Below the pieces are notes generated by a model. It did no database searches. It was not told the DNA's origin and worked only from the letters and a program-made list of their open reading frames with translations. Below are positions 8,755 to 17,874 of a stretch of DNA of 64,000 nucleotides, one piece after another. Positions within the stretch are counted from its first letter, which is position 1. Every line of letters begins with the position of its first letter. The stretch comes from G965267335 sp965267335. GTDB lineage: Bacteria > Bacteroidota > Bacteroidia > Cytophagales > JAAEPT01. The DNA lies in contig OZ253953.1 in NCBI GenBank assembly GCA_965267335.1, positions 1,984,001-2,048,000 on the forward strand, written 5' to 3'. The position numbers and the translations under genes are program-made.

Positions 8755-10041
8755 ATGAAAAAGCTTTTAAGCGCACTTACACTATTAATAGCACTAGGCA
8801 CCTTACTTCCACTACACGCCCAGGAAGGCGGAAACGGAAAACAAATTATCGGATATTATCCGTCATGGCAAATGTATAAAAGGGCTGGAATCATGCGGCC
8901 TGCTAAGGACAATATCGATTACACCCGATATACAATATTAAACTACTCGTTTTTTCAGTGTGACACACTAGGAAACCTATTTGGGACGGATCCTTGGGCT
9001 GATAGTATTTTGTTAAGAGGGGAAATCGATTGGGGTAAATCTACACTCGATAACTATGTCTACTTCCCTAATACTTCATTGATTGACAGGGCTCATGTTT
9101 GGGGGGTGCGGGTTATGGTATCAATCGGAGGTTGGACATTGTCAGATGCATTTCCGACAGTGGCAGCTGATCCGGAAAGGAGAGCCAGGTTTGCGGAAGA
9201 GTGTGTGAGAATATTGAAAGACTATAAATTTGATGGAATTGATATCGATTGGGAGTATCCCGGATATGCAGAACATAGTGGTACTCCTGACGATAAAAGG
9301 AATTTTACTCTGCTGATGAAAGCGATTCGGAAAGCAATTGACGAGTATGGAGAGGAAATTGATTACCAGTTCTATTTGACTGCTGCATTTGGTGCGAGTG
9401 AAAATCAGATGGAGAATATTGAATGGAACAACCTGGTTGATGTGATGGATTACTTCAATATGATGACCTATGATTTTAACGGAACCTGGAGTTCGGAGGC
9501 CAATCATAATTCACCACTGTATTCTCCTGAGAAAGGGAGTCCTGGTAGCCTTGACTTAACTAAAAAACTCATTACGCAGAAGTATAAGGTGCCTGCTTCC
9601 AAAGTAAACCTTGGAGTAGCATGGTATGGTAGAACTCTTTTAGGTTTCGATGGCCCAACTGAATTGTTTGGTAAGCACGAAGGAAAATCCGATTCGGTGA
9701 CCTTTACCGTTAACATGGGAATGCCACAGTACTTTAATGTGCTCGAACATATGGATGAGGGTTTTGTTGAGAAATGGGATGATGTGGCTAAGGTTCCGTA
9801 TCTGATCAATGAGAAAAAAGAATCTTTCGTGTCCTATGATAATGAAAAGTCTATCAGATTAAAGGCGGAGTATGTTAAGGACAATGATCTTGCAGGTGTG
9901 ATTATCTGGGATGCCACAGGTGATTACGTAGAAAAGAAAATAGGATCTGGGTTTTTGAAAGGAACACCACTTTGTGATGTGCTGGTAGAGGTACTCGAGC
10001 CGGATACGAAGAAGAAGAAAATTAAAAAGCGCTGGTATTGA
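8755..10041 (+). CDS. Glycoside hydrolase family 18 (chitinase-type) enzyme
   Basis: 428 residues with a signal peptide (cut near 'LHAQ', residue 23). The GH18 barrel is clear: 'MVSIGGW' (121-127) on strand 3, the catalytic DxxDxDxE motif 'DGIDIDWE' at 160-167 with Glu167 as the proton donor, 'MTYD' (237-240), and the late Trp in 'VIIWDATGDY'. It should cleave beta-1,4-GlcNAc links in chitin or related glycans, outside the cytoplasm. The C-terminus is a basic tail (KKKKIKKRWY) with no T9SS domain, so it may stay periplasmic or be released by another route. No carbohydrate-binding module is present. It is monocistronic and followed by a strong terminator. Exact substrate (chitin or peptidoglycan/N-glycan) cannot be told. 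Confidence 0.93.
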   Translation: MKKLLSALTLLIALGTLLPLHAQEGGNGKQIIGYYPSWQMYKRAGIMRPAKDNIDYTRYTILNYSFFQCDTLGNLFGTDPWADSILLRGEIDWGKSTLDNYVYFPNTSLIDRAHVWGVRVMVSIGGWTLSDAFPTVAADPERRARFAEECVRILKDYKFDGIDIDWEYPGYAEHSGTPDDKRNFTLLMKAIRKAIDEYGEEIDYQFYLTAAFGASENQMENIEWNNLVDVMDYFNMMTYDFNGTWSSEANHNSPLYSPEKGSPGSLDLTKKLITQKYKVPASKVNLGVAWYGRTLLGFDGPTELFGKHEGKSDSVTFTVNMGMPQYFNVLEHMDEGFVEKWDDVAKVPYLINEKKESFVSYDNEKSIRLKAEYVKDNDLAGVIIWDATGDYVEKKIGSGFLKGTPLCDVLVEVLEPDTKKKKIKKRWY

Positions 10042-10065
10042 CCAGTTTTGATTAAGGTTTAAATG

Positions 10066-10097
10066 AGCTCTCTGGTATTTGTCAGAGAGCTTTTTTT
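10066..10097 (+). terminator. Intrinsic terminator
   Basis: Stem AGCTCTCTG (10066-10074) with CAGAGAGCT (10083-10091), an 8-base loop and a run of seven T. It ends the GH18 transcript. Confidence 0.9.
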
Positions 10098-10118
10098 ATC
10101 TCTCGACTCTGAATGATC

Positions 10119-10147
10119 AAAAAAAAGCCCGGCACAAGGTAGCCGGG
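10119..10147 (-). terminator. Intrinsic terminator of the reverse-strand RNA unit
   Basis: On the reverse strand CCCGGC and GCCGGG (10142-10147 and 10128-10133) form a GC-rich stem around an 8-base loop, followed by a run of eight or more T. Both sequence and orientation show transcription from right to left. Confidence 0.85.
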
Positions 10148-10215
10148 TCTAAATCCTCGATAAACACCCCAGGGTTAAATGGCAAACCTGAGGGATTATC
10201 CTCAATGTGAACGGG

Positions 10216-10287
10216 TCACAGATTATCCTTGTTTAAATATGGTTCAACATTAAAGATTCCTGGGGTCTGTCTATTCGATTCAGACAT
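10216..10287 (-). CDS. Small ORF (23 codons) behind a perfect Shine-Dalgarno
   Basis: ATG at 10287 to TGA at 10218-10216 encodes a polar 23-residue peptide beginning MSESNRQTPG and ending LNKDNL. Five bases upstream of the ATG is AAGGAGGT, a full complement to the 16S rRNA tail. This is notable because Bacteroidota generally do not rely on Shine-Dalgarno pairing, so its presence suggests selection. The same SD can be hidden by an upstream ACCTCCT. After the TGA the frame stays open for another ~43 codons into the terminator, with a protein-like run (IEDNPSGLPFNPG), so stop readthrough is conceivable but unsupported. No homology is recognised. Confidence 0.45.
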   Translation of the reverse strand: MSESNRQTPGIFNVEPYLNKDNL

Positions 10288-10518
10288 TGAACACCTCCTT
10301 TCGTTTAGTTGAACATTCCCAGAGGAGGTCATTGATTAGCTTACAAAACCATTACTCCGGGCCAATGCATTTTGCACTTAATCTTAAGATAAAAGATATT
10401 TCTGTATTAAGCCAAAGGCATATTTTAAAAGTTATTCACGGAATTGAGAAATGAAACCTGTGGATAACTTAGAGGAATTCATATAAAGGCCCTTTATAAC
10501 AAGTTCTAATTTAGCGGT

Positions 10519-11286
10519 ATGGCTTGGTCTCGAAACTTGATTCTTTCCCTTATTTGCTTCTGTTCCTTTACTGGGAAGGCACAAATACTAAATACGGAGC
10601 GCTTTAGGCTTGATGCAGATTCAGCAAAAATTTGGATGGGAGTAGCAGAGTTCGGTTTCTCGGCTAAGAAACAGCAAACTGATGTATTCACCTTAAGCTC
10701 AAAAGCCAATACAGCATACTTATCAAAGAAACACAGCTATATGTTTCTTGGCTTTTTGAACCTAGTGAAAGTTGCTAACACAAACGTGATCAGTGAAGGA
10801 TATGGGCATATACGGTTCAATTTTTTCAGGAAAAAGTTGTTCTCGTTGGAGCAATTTAATCAGTGGCAGTTTGATCAGGGACGAGGCATGAACTCCAGGG
10901 GACTTATTGGTTCTAATGTCAGGTTCCGGGTGAAGTCGACAGATAAATGGGAGTTTGCCCTGAATAGTGGGTTGATGTATGAGGATGAAATCTGGGAAAA
11001 CAGTGAAGGTAATTTTATTTCTAACGTAAACTTAAAATCAAGCTCCAGTGCAACAGTAAGGTTTAAGATCAATGAAATAATGTCTTTTCTTATGATCAGT
11101 TACTATCAGGCACGTTTCGACCGTTTCTTTACTCCACGGTTTATTACGGATGCATCATTTCAGCTTAGTCTTACCTCCAAATTTGCCTTGAGAGCTCAAT
11201 ATACGGCAACGTATGATGCTGATCCTATCATTAATATCAGCAAATTGATTTACTCAATCAATAACACGCTGGTGTATAAATTTTAA
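10519..11286 (+). CDS. DUF481-type outer-membrane protein
   Basis: 255 residues. A signal peptide (cut near 'FTGKAQ') is followed by a beta-rich chain of alternating strands with the typical DUF481 order: a 'DSAKIWMGVAEFGFSAKKQQTDVFTLSS' type opening, 'FLGFLNLVKV', a 'GQARGMNSRGLIGSNVRF'-like middle strand pair, and a closing 'INNTLVYKF' ending in Phe, the usual last residue of outer-membrane barrels. DUF481 proteins (YdiY-like) are outer-membrane barrels of unknown role. The gene stands alone between the structured RNA unit and the dnaX upstream region. Confidence 0.75.
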   Translation: MAWSRNLILSLICFCSFTGKAQILNTERFRLDADSAKIWMGVAEFGFSAKKQQTDVFTLSSKANTAYLSKKHSYMFLGFLNLVKVANTNVISEGYGHIRFNFFRKKLFSLEQFNQWQFDQGRGMNSRGLIGSNVRFRVKSTDKWEFALNSGLMYEDEIWENSEGNFISNVNLKSSSSATVRFKINEIMSFLMISYYQARFDRFFTPRFITDASFQLSLTSKFALRAQYTATYDADPIINISKLIYSINNTLVYKF

Positions 11287-11740
11287 GACGTACAATAAAG
11301 GTCAGCGTTATTCGTTATGTACTCAGTTGTGTGTGAAATTGTGTTGTAGAGTTGAAGAATGATGAAGTTGAGAGAGTGTTGTTGCTTCAGGTTTACAAGT
11401 TTCAATTCAAGTCTGTTCGACTTATTTTTTTGGTTGTGTAAAATAGGTTGTAATAAAGAGTCGAACATCTAATCCGTTTTCAAGTAGTCGCTGCAAACTT
11501 GTAAGCAATCTCACTACAATATGATTTTGAACTCTAAGAGTATCACAACAGTTTTCGTTGAGCAGATTAGTGCTGGAGGTATGTGATTTCAATGAAGCAG
11601 GAATGTGAATGGATGTGATGTGTATTTTTTAGTTCTAAGCCCCTTCAGGGGTTTAGACTTCCTGCAATCTTGACTTTTTGTGGATAAGTTTAATAATTAG
11701 ACTCATTTATTCAACTGTACCTTTTTTATCTTGCAGGCTT
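11287..11740. other. Intergenic region upstream of dnaX
   Basis: About 450 bases with no convincing gene. The only structure I see is the hairpin at 11635-11656. A 61-codon reverse frame here has no coding character. Confidence 0.4.
11635..11656. repeat. Perfect short palindromic hairpin
   Basis: CTAAGCCCC (11635-11643) and GGGGTTTAG (11648-11656) form a 9-bp stem (one G-T pair) around TTCA. No T run follows on the forward strand. It lies 84 bases before the dnaX start and looks like a REP-style intergenic palindrome rather than a terminator. Confidence 0.5.
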
Positions 11741-13519
11741 ATGGAAGAAAGCTTTGTAGTATCGGCCAGAAAGTACAGACCTCAAGGTTTTGAAGAGGTA
11801 GTGGGGCAGGAGCATATTACTACTACACTTCAGAATGCCATTGATAAAAATCATTTAGCGCAGGCACTACTTTTTTGTGGTCCGAGGGGTGTAGGGAAAA
11901 CAACTTGCGCGCGTATTGTAGCCAAACTCATAAATGGGTTTAATGATGGTGATGATGCGTCTACAAGCTTGAATATCTATGAACTTGATGCGGCTTCAAA
12001 TAACTCGGTAGATGATATTAGGAACCTGGTCGAACAAGTAAGGTACCCGCCTCAGTATGGAAAATTTAAGGTATATATCATCGATGAGGTTCATATGCTT
12101 TCAAATGCGGCTTTTAACGCTTTTTTGAAAACTCTTGAAGAGCCACCTCCTTATGCTATATTCATTCTGGCGACCACAGAGAAGCATAAAATAATTCCAA
12201 CCATTCTTTCAAGATGTCAGATTTTTGATTTCAATAGGATTAAAGTAAGTGACATCGCCAATCATTTGGGCGCAATAGCCGAGAAAGAAGGAATCAATGC
12301 CGAGATGGAAGCGTTGCACTTGATTTCACAGAAGGCAGATGGAGCATTGAGAGATGCACTTTCCCTCTTTGACTTGATAAATACTTTTTCTGCGGATAAT
12401 ACAATTACCTATAAGAGCACGATTGAGAACCTGCATATTCTTGATTACGATTACTACTTTAAAATCACTGATCAGCTCATTGGGGAAGACATTACTGGAG
12501 CCTTGCTCACCTTTGATGAGATATTGAAAGAGGGATTTGACGGACATATTTTTATCTCCGGGATTGCGGAACATTTCAGGAATGTGATGGTATGCAAGGA
12601 TCCCGCGACAATTAAGCTACTGGAAGTAACAGAGTCGATACAGCAAAAATATGCAGAACAGGCTCAAAATGCTGATTTGTCATTTTTGCTATCCGCATTG
12701 AATATTGCCAATCAATGTGATTTGACTTACAAAAACAGTAAAAATCAACGATTGCACGTGGAGTTGGCACTAATGAAAATGTGCCAGATCAAGACAGCCA
12801 TCAACTTTGCCAACGGTGGTGAGTTAAAAAAAAAAGCTGATACCCCAGTAACGGAAAAAAAAACTGAAAACAAATCAGAGCCGTTAACAACTCCTGCCAA
12901 TAATAAAGCTGAGGCCAATCCCGAAACAAAACAAAGTTCACCACCTGTTTCTGATTCAACTGAGAGCAAAAATGGGTTAGACGCGGAAGAAGAACCAGTT
13001 AAAAACCTTCCTAAAAACACTAATACCGCGAATGGGACCGTCAAGGCCACCTTTAAAATGCCGAGTCTCAGTCAGCTGGCAACTTCTGTGAATGAACCGG
13101 AAGTCGTTGAGGTAGAGGAAAGTGAGGTAGAGTCTTTGGAAGGAAAACCGCAAGAATCTTTTTCCCTGGCGGATTTAAAGCAGTATTGGGATGAGTATAC
13201 TGTAAAAATGGGTGAGGAGGGGCGAATCAATCACCAGATAATATTAAAGGATAGGAAACTCGAGTTGGATGGTAATGTTATCAAAATTAAACTTGATAAT
13301 GTCGTGCAGGAGGAACAGCTGGTTACTCTGAAAGAGGAGCTCATGGTATACCTTCGGCAGAAACTCAATAACTACGGACTAATGATCCAGTCTGAAGTTG
13401 CTGAACAGGAAGGAAAGAAAATGATTTATACTGCACAGGAACGGTATGATCACTTAAAAACAAAGCACCCATTGATGGACCAACTAAAAGATAAGTTCGG
13501 TCTTGAGACAGAATACTAA
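11741..13519 (+). CDS. dnaX: DNA polymerase III subunit gamma/tau
   Basis: 592 residues from ATG 11741. An earlier in-frame start at 11678 would add an unlike-family hydrophobic stretch, whereas MEESFVVSARKYRPQGFEEVVGQ-type starts are standard. AAA+ clamp-loader motifs: Walker A 'GPRGVGKT' (47-54), 'ELDAASNN' (81-88), Walker B 'IIDEVH' (113-118) and the SRC arginine finger. Tau subunits load the sliding clamp onto DNA and tie together the replisome. The small zinc-binding module that normally sits between Walker A and 'ELDAAS', with four Cys, is absent and replaced by 'LINGFNDGDDASTSLN'. Residues ~375-470 are a low-complexity Glu/Pro/Lys linker, followed by a conserved C-terminal domain. The stop overlaps the next, convergent gene's stop by 3 bases. 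Confidence 0.96.
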   Translation: MEESFVVSARKYRPQGFEEVVGQEHITTTLQNAIDKNHLAQALLFCGPRGVGKTTCARIVAKLINGFNDGDDASTSLNIYELDAASNNSVDDIRNLVEQVRYPPQYGKFKVYIIDEVHMLSNAAFNAFLKTLEEPPPYAIFILATTEKHKIIPTILSRCQIFDFNRIKVSDIANHLGAIAEKEGINAEMEALHLISQKADGALRDALSLFDLINTFSADNTITYKSTIENLHILDYDYYFKITDQLIGEDITGALLTFDEILKEGFDGHIFISGIAEHFRNVMVCKDPATIKLLEVTESIQQKYAEQAQNADLSFLLSALNIANQCDLTYKNSKNQRLHVELALMKMCQIKTAINFANGGELKKKADTPVTEKKTENKSEPLTTPANNKAEANPETKQSSPPVSDSTESKNGLDAEEEPVKNLPKNTNTANGTVKATFKMPSLSQLATSVNEPEVVEVEESEVESLEGKPQESFSLADLKQYWDEYTVKMGEEGRINHQIILKDRKLELDGNVIKIKLDNVVQEEQLVTLKEELMVYLRQKLNNYGLMIQSEVAEQEGKKMIYTAQERYDHLKTKHPLMDQLKDKFGLETEY

Positions 13520-16500
13520 TTCATTACTTTTCCGGTAATCACTTCTGAATTGTCAATCAAAATAATTTCATAAAGTAGGATTTGATGAGGTCCTGAAACC
13601 ATTTTTCTGTACGCTTTGTGGCCTGTTGCTAAAAGGGCACGCTCCTGAGAAACAATCTTACCATCCAGGCCGACTATTCTAATTTCTGAAGCCAGTTCTG
13701 TTCCGGATAGATTTGATACTATGAACTCACCTTTACTTGAGTAAACTATTAAATCGCTGGCAGATGAAATATTGATGGATTTCCATTCGGTGTAAGATTG
13801 TGTACCGTTATAATTGGTTTGTTTGATTCTGTAATAGTTAATACCTGATTCGGGTTTATTATCTTCAAAATGATAATTATTTATTTGGTTGTATAATTCA
13901 CCACCATCAACCATACCAAGCTCATATAATTCTTCCATATTTTTCGATCGTTCAATAGTAAAGAGCTTACTGTCACTATCAGTAATTGCAGACCAATCAA
14001 TACTCACATTGTTATTTTTTTTACTTACCTGGAAACTGAGCCACTCAACAGGTAAAGGACTATTGTTATCAACCAGTGTCCATGGTGAAAAATTACTCAC
14101 ATTATTGGCAGTGACTGTATTGGTGGCGGTGTTTGGAGCTCCTATGCCATCATCCCAATCGGAGGTAAATGAATTCCACCTTTGTGCTCTCAAGTTGCCT
14201 TCAGAGATTGAGTTCGGGGCGGCAAGTTCAAGTTCATCATAAGTGAAAATTATATTGGTGGTCACACTAGTTCCTGTTTTGTCCAACTGCCAGTACCTAT
14301 CAACGGTAGAGATAGAATTCTCAGATTGACCTGTTCCATAGCTCCAGTGATAGAGGTGTCCCACAAGGTCAGGTGAGGTAGGAAGAGGTAAATTGTTTGA
14401 TCCCGTGCCATAGGTTGCAACTGAAAATGTTCCAAGATTACCAGAGGTTACCTGTATGGTAAAAGGAATATAAGTTCCATTGCTATTACCGATTGGGTAA
14501 ACAAAAGCGTCAGTATTATTACCAATATCCCATGATATTTTAGAAGAGTTATCGGTTTGTTCGGTCAGAATATAACCTGTTGTTCTCGATATCGCACTGC
14601 TATTGTCGTTGTGAATTCGTAGTTCATAACCATTTAGGTCAAGTACTACAGGCCCTAGATTTATAGTACTGGTGGCATTCGGTAATATAATATGTCCTAT
14701 GGTTGTGACAGTTCCTGTTGCGGTAGACATATCCAAAGTTTCAATGTAGGCACTATCTACACCAGTCATGGTTATCGTTTGGTTGTTGCCATCAAGTCGT
14801 ATTGTGCTAGGAATGTCCATGGTTAGGGCTCCGTCTATCCAAATATTAGATGAGAAGGTGTTAATTCCAGTATAAGCTGGCTCAAGGGTTCCTGCTGTCC
14901 AATGAAATTCAGCAAAGTCATTATAATCGTCACCTGAAGTGCTTGCGAATCGCAGGTTGCCGGTTCCGTTCATGTGTACTTCAACACTATCGTTGAATGT
15001 ATTTCCTCCGTCAGAGTAGTCGTTGGTACTGCCATTTTTTGTAATCACAGCCTTTCCATTATAAGTCGCTCCTCCGGATAAAAAGCGAAATGCATCTGCT
15101 GTAAAGTCATCGTTGAAGGTGGCAGAAATAATCCTTAGTGTATTCCCAATGTTCAGCGTAAGTGGTGCATTGAATACTGTACCTGTTCCTAAAGTTAACT
15201 TACCTGACCCAGATGTGATGATTGAGTTTGCAGTCCCCCCGATTTGGGAAAAATTATACAAGGAAAGTATACCGGCAGAAATTCCAGATGAACCCGGTGC
15301 AATAGTTTTTGTTGCAATCAGGGAACCAGTACCTCCATTGTTGCCAAAATAAACCCCTCCTGAGCCAGAGGAATTTACTTCAATATTTTCATTGTAAGTT
15401 GAGCTAGCACCAGTGGTATGATGAAGATAGATTGCTCCACTGGAAGTGTTGGTCAAGTACAGGACCTCGTTATGAGTACAGGTAGCCGAACTTTGGTTTC
15501 CTATATAGATGTCTCCTGACGATTGATTCATAGCATTGACCTGAACGAAAGTGTTACCGGCTGAATTGTGGCCAACTATTATTTCTCCTGATCCGGTATT
15601 GTTAATCAATAAACTGTCGTTGAAAATATCCGGATTCGTGTTTCCAAGAATGAAGCTACCAGTGGTAGTGTTGTTCAATTCGGTGTATGCGTTGAAAGTG
15701 TTGGCACCTCCGGAGGTACTCGTTCCGGTGCCGTTGAAGTTAAACTGGGCAAAGTCATTATATGTAGAATTGTTTAATAGGATGTCCGGTGCGGAGCAAA
15801 TTACAGTGTCTTGAAAAGTCGTGGCAGCTAAATGCACTCTGCCATTCACTGAGCTACAATTTAACCTGGCCTCGAATAAACTACTTCCACCGACTTTTAA
15901 AGTAGCGCTGGAGGTTAAAGCGATATTCTGGGTAAGCGTTCCATTTTGCGTAAATCCATACAATTGTAGGATGCCACCTGTGAACCCACTCGGTCCTAGT
16001 AGTATGGACTTGTTTGCTGCTAAACTCGAGGTTCCTCCGAAGTTACCAAATAGAATATCTCCTGTTCCAGTATTTTGAAAGGTAATATCTTCAGAGAAAC
16101 TTACCGAGGAAGTGGCATCAGTAGCTACGTATATATTTCCGGTTCCAGACTGAGCAAATGTAACGGGAGTATTAAAAGTACCTGAAGCACCAGCGTTTGT
16201 GACCACATGAATATCTCCTGCCCCTGAATTTACCATGAAGGTCTTATTATAGGTGTGAGCAGTAGCAGCAGTTCCAATGCTAATGGTACCTCCATCGGTG
16301 TTGGAAATGTATAGACTGTCGTTATAAGTATCTGCATTTGTAGTAGCAATATTTAGATCACCTGCTGCTGTATTAATGAAAATAACCGGTAATGAAAATA
16401 CATTTCCTCCTTCACTGTTATCTGAACCGGTAGATGTTTTGACGAAAGAGGCCGTATCCGCAAAATTACTTGTTCGCACGGTAAGTCTGGCAGAAGTAAT

Positions 16501-17601
16501 TTGAGTGTTACCATTAAATGCAGCACCGGAAATAGTAGTCTGCCCCCCACTGATTAGCCCTGTCAAGTCACCATTAAAAGTTGAGCCACTTAGGATTTGA
16601 AGGTTAGCGGTACCTGTAAGAGTTAGTGTCTGAGTAGCAGTACCAAGTTGGGTAAAACCTTTTAAAGAAAGAGTACCATCGGAAAGACCGGAGCTACCAA
16701 CAGAAAGTGATTTTGTGGAGGCCAAAGTGGTTGATCCTCCTGATGCTCCAAAAGCAATAGAACCGCCCGCTGTACTATTAACTTCGAAGTTATTCGAAAA
16801 GTCACAATTACTTCCGCTTGCATCAGCAATACTAATTGTTCCTCCTCCAGAATTAAGGAAAAGAACGTAGTCTGAGAAGAGTACATCTCCGGAAGTGCTG
16901 GCAGCAAATGAAATCGTACCAGCTCCTGAATTTGTAACATAAACGGTGTCACTAAACTGATTAATACCAGTGTTGTATCCGAGTTCGATTGATCCTGTCG
17001 AACTGTTAACCAGTGTGGTAACATCAGCAAAATCGTCATCGTTATTGATGCCCGAACGCAAAATCCCGGTTCCAGAATTGCTGATATTGGTAACTGCATT
17101 AAATAAATTATCCCCATCACCTAAATCATTGCTGGCACCGGTTTTGGTAATTGAAGCAGTATTATTAAACGTAGAACCATTTAGAAGAACTTCACCACAG
17201 TTTGCTGTGACAGGTACGTCAAATGTAGAACCTGCAAAGTCTACAGAGCTTCCTGTACAGATAACGAGTCCGTTTGTAAAGGTACCAGACCCGAACTGAG
17301 CAGCACCTGTTATCGCAAGGGTTCCTCCATTACAATTAAATCCACCTCCAAGTAAACCACCGGTGGTAACCGTGAAATCAGTTACGGTAGCTCCTCCTAT
17401 GGGTAATTGGGGATCAATAACGGATAAACCTGTAAATCTTACATTATCTCCTGCTGTGGGGATACCGAAGGGTGACCAGTTGGCTGGGTTCGCCCAGTTA
17501 TTGGACGCTCCGTTCCATGTATAGGTTATTGCATTGGTATAAAACGAAACTGTTACTAAAACAAAAGTTAGTAAATTTTTTAGTGCTGGTAATTTGGTCA
17601 T
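13516..17601 (-). CDS. Giant repeat surface protein, paralogue A (divergent T9SS type A end)
   Basis: 1,361 residues with a signal peptide, followed by 'YTWNGASNNWANPANWSPFGIPTAGDN'-type opening typical of Bacteroidota beta-helix proteins. The body is a beta-solenoid of short Asn/Thr/Ser/Gly repeats ('TFNDxxxFTNTGTGxIxxG'). It is organised in about three super-repeats of ~230-250 residues, each marked by 'GGTxSLxxxKS...GxLxLYxFTQ'. Near the C-terminus is the 'LPVEWLSFQV...IERS...GINYYRIKQ' module often found before T9SS tails. The last ~75 residues follow the type A pattern ('IRIVGLDGKIVSQE' ... 'YEIILIDN') but lack the YPNP motif. It is probably a long extracellular fibre. The next gene upstream is a tandem paralogue of almost equal length. 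Confidence 0.85.
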   Translation of the reverse strand: MTKLPALKNLLTFVLVTVSFYTNAITYTWNGASNNWANPANWSPFGIPTAGDNVRFTGLSVIDPQLPIGGATVTDFTVTTGGLLGGGFNCNGGTLAITGAAQFGSGTFTNGLVICTGSSVDFAGSTFDVPVTANCGEVLLNGSTFNNTASITKTGASNDLGDGDNLFNAVTNISNSGTGILRSGINNDDDFADVTTLVNSSTGSIELGYNTGINQFSDTVYVTNSGAGTISFAASTSGDVLFSDYVLFLNSGGGTISIADASGSNCDFSNNFEVNSTAGGSIAFGASGGSTTLASTKSLSVGSSGLSDGTLSLKGFTQLGTATQTLTLTGTANLQILSGSTFNGDLTGLISGGQTTISGAAFNGNTQITSARLTVRTSNFADTASFVKTSTGSDNSEGGNVFSLPVIFINTAAGDLNIATTNADTYNDSLYISNTDGGTISIGTAATAHTYNKTFMVNSGAGDIHVVTNAGASGTFNTPVTFAQSGTGNIYVATDATSSVSFSEDITFQNTGTGDILFGNFGGTSSLAANKSILLGPSGFTGGILQLYGFTQNGTLTQNIALTSSATLKVGGSSLFEARLNCSSVNGRVHLAATTFQDTVICSAPDILLNNSTYNDFAQFNFNGTGTSTSGGANTFNAYTELNNTTTGSFILGNTNPDIFNDSLLINNTGSGEIIVGHNSAGNTFVQVNAMNQSSGDIYIGNQSSATCTHNEVLYLTNTSSGAIYLHHTTGASSTYNENIEVNSSGSGGVYFGNNGGTGSLIATKTIAPGSSGISAGILSLYNFSQIGGTANSIITSGSGKLTLGTGTVFNAPLTLNIGNTLRIISATFNDDFTADAFRFLSGGATYNGKAVITKNGSTNDYSDGGNTFNDSVEVHMNGTGNLRFASTSGDDYNDFAEFHWTAGTLEPAYTGINTFSSNIWIDGALTMDIPSTIRLDGNNQTITMTGVDSAYIETLDMSTATGTVTTIGHIILPNATSTINLGPVVLDLNGYELRIHNDNSSAISRTTGYILTEQTDNSSKISWDIGNNTDAFVYPIGNSNGTYIPFTIQVTSGNLGTFSVATYGTGSNNLPLPTSPDLVGHLYHWSYGTGQSENSISTVDRYWQLDKTGTSVTTNIIFTYDELELAAPNSISEGNLRAQRWNSFTSDWDDGIGAPNTATNTVTANNVSNFSPWTLVDNNSPLPVEWLSFQVSKKNNNVSIDWSAITDSDSKLFTIERSKNMEELYELGMVDGGELYNQINNYHFEDNKPESGINYYRIKQTNYNGTQSYTEWKSINISSASDLIVYSSKGEFIVSNLSGTELASEIRIVGLDGKIVSQERALLATGHKAYRKMVSGPHQILLYEIILIDNSEVITGKVMN

Positions 17602-17874
17602 TATTCAAAAAAATAAATTGAACAGATGCTTACATAATCAATAGAAACGGCATAAAAGATATAGAGTTGTTAATTTCGTGGTATGACGTAGGTGAATAAG
17701 AGGTTTGATTATCATGATTGGTAGGGGATACCCTGTTGGGTGTAGGGGATTCTGTTATAGTGATCTTCAGTTGGAGAATAAATTTGATGTTTAATCAAAC
17801 AATGAGTTATGCAAAGGTGGATTTAAATCTCATTATTCAGGAGAGTCAGTTAGCTCGCTAATAATTAAAAATTT

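Larger units (their letters stand above)
10119..10400 (-). ncRNA. Candidate structured RNA / leader-like transcript with embedded small ORF
   Basis: Read on the reverse strand, this unit ends in a strong terminator (10119-10147) and contains several complementary pairs. ACCTCCT (10323-10329) pairs with the Shine-Dalgarno AGGAGGT (within 10293-10300). GTTCAAC in the loop (10308-10314) can pair with GTTGAAC inside the ORF (10242-10248). CTGGG and CCCAG segments flanking these can also pair, giving a pseudoknot-like order. A GATAA...TTATC hairpin with an inner CCC/GGG stem precedes the terminator. There is no gene downstream for it to control, since the GH18 gene converges from the other side. 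The extent of the 5' end is a guess. It is either a free-standing RNA or a small regulated peptide mRNA. Confidence 0.5.

Noticed and set aside
10216..10290. Release factor 2-type programmed frameshift
   Set aside because: Although a 23-codon ORF with a strong SD and a TGA recalls prfB, there is no slippery CUU-UGA-C context and no prfB body downstream.
11283..11468. 61-codon reverse ORF after the DUF481 gene
   Set aside because: No start context, no signal or domain, and low-complexity AT-driven composition.
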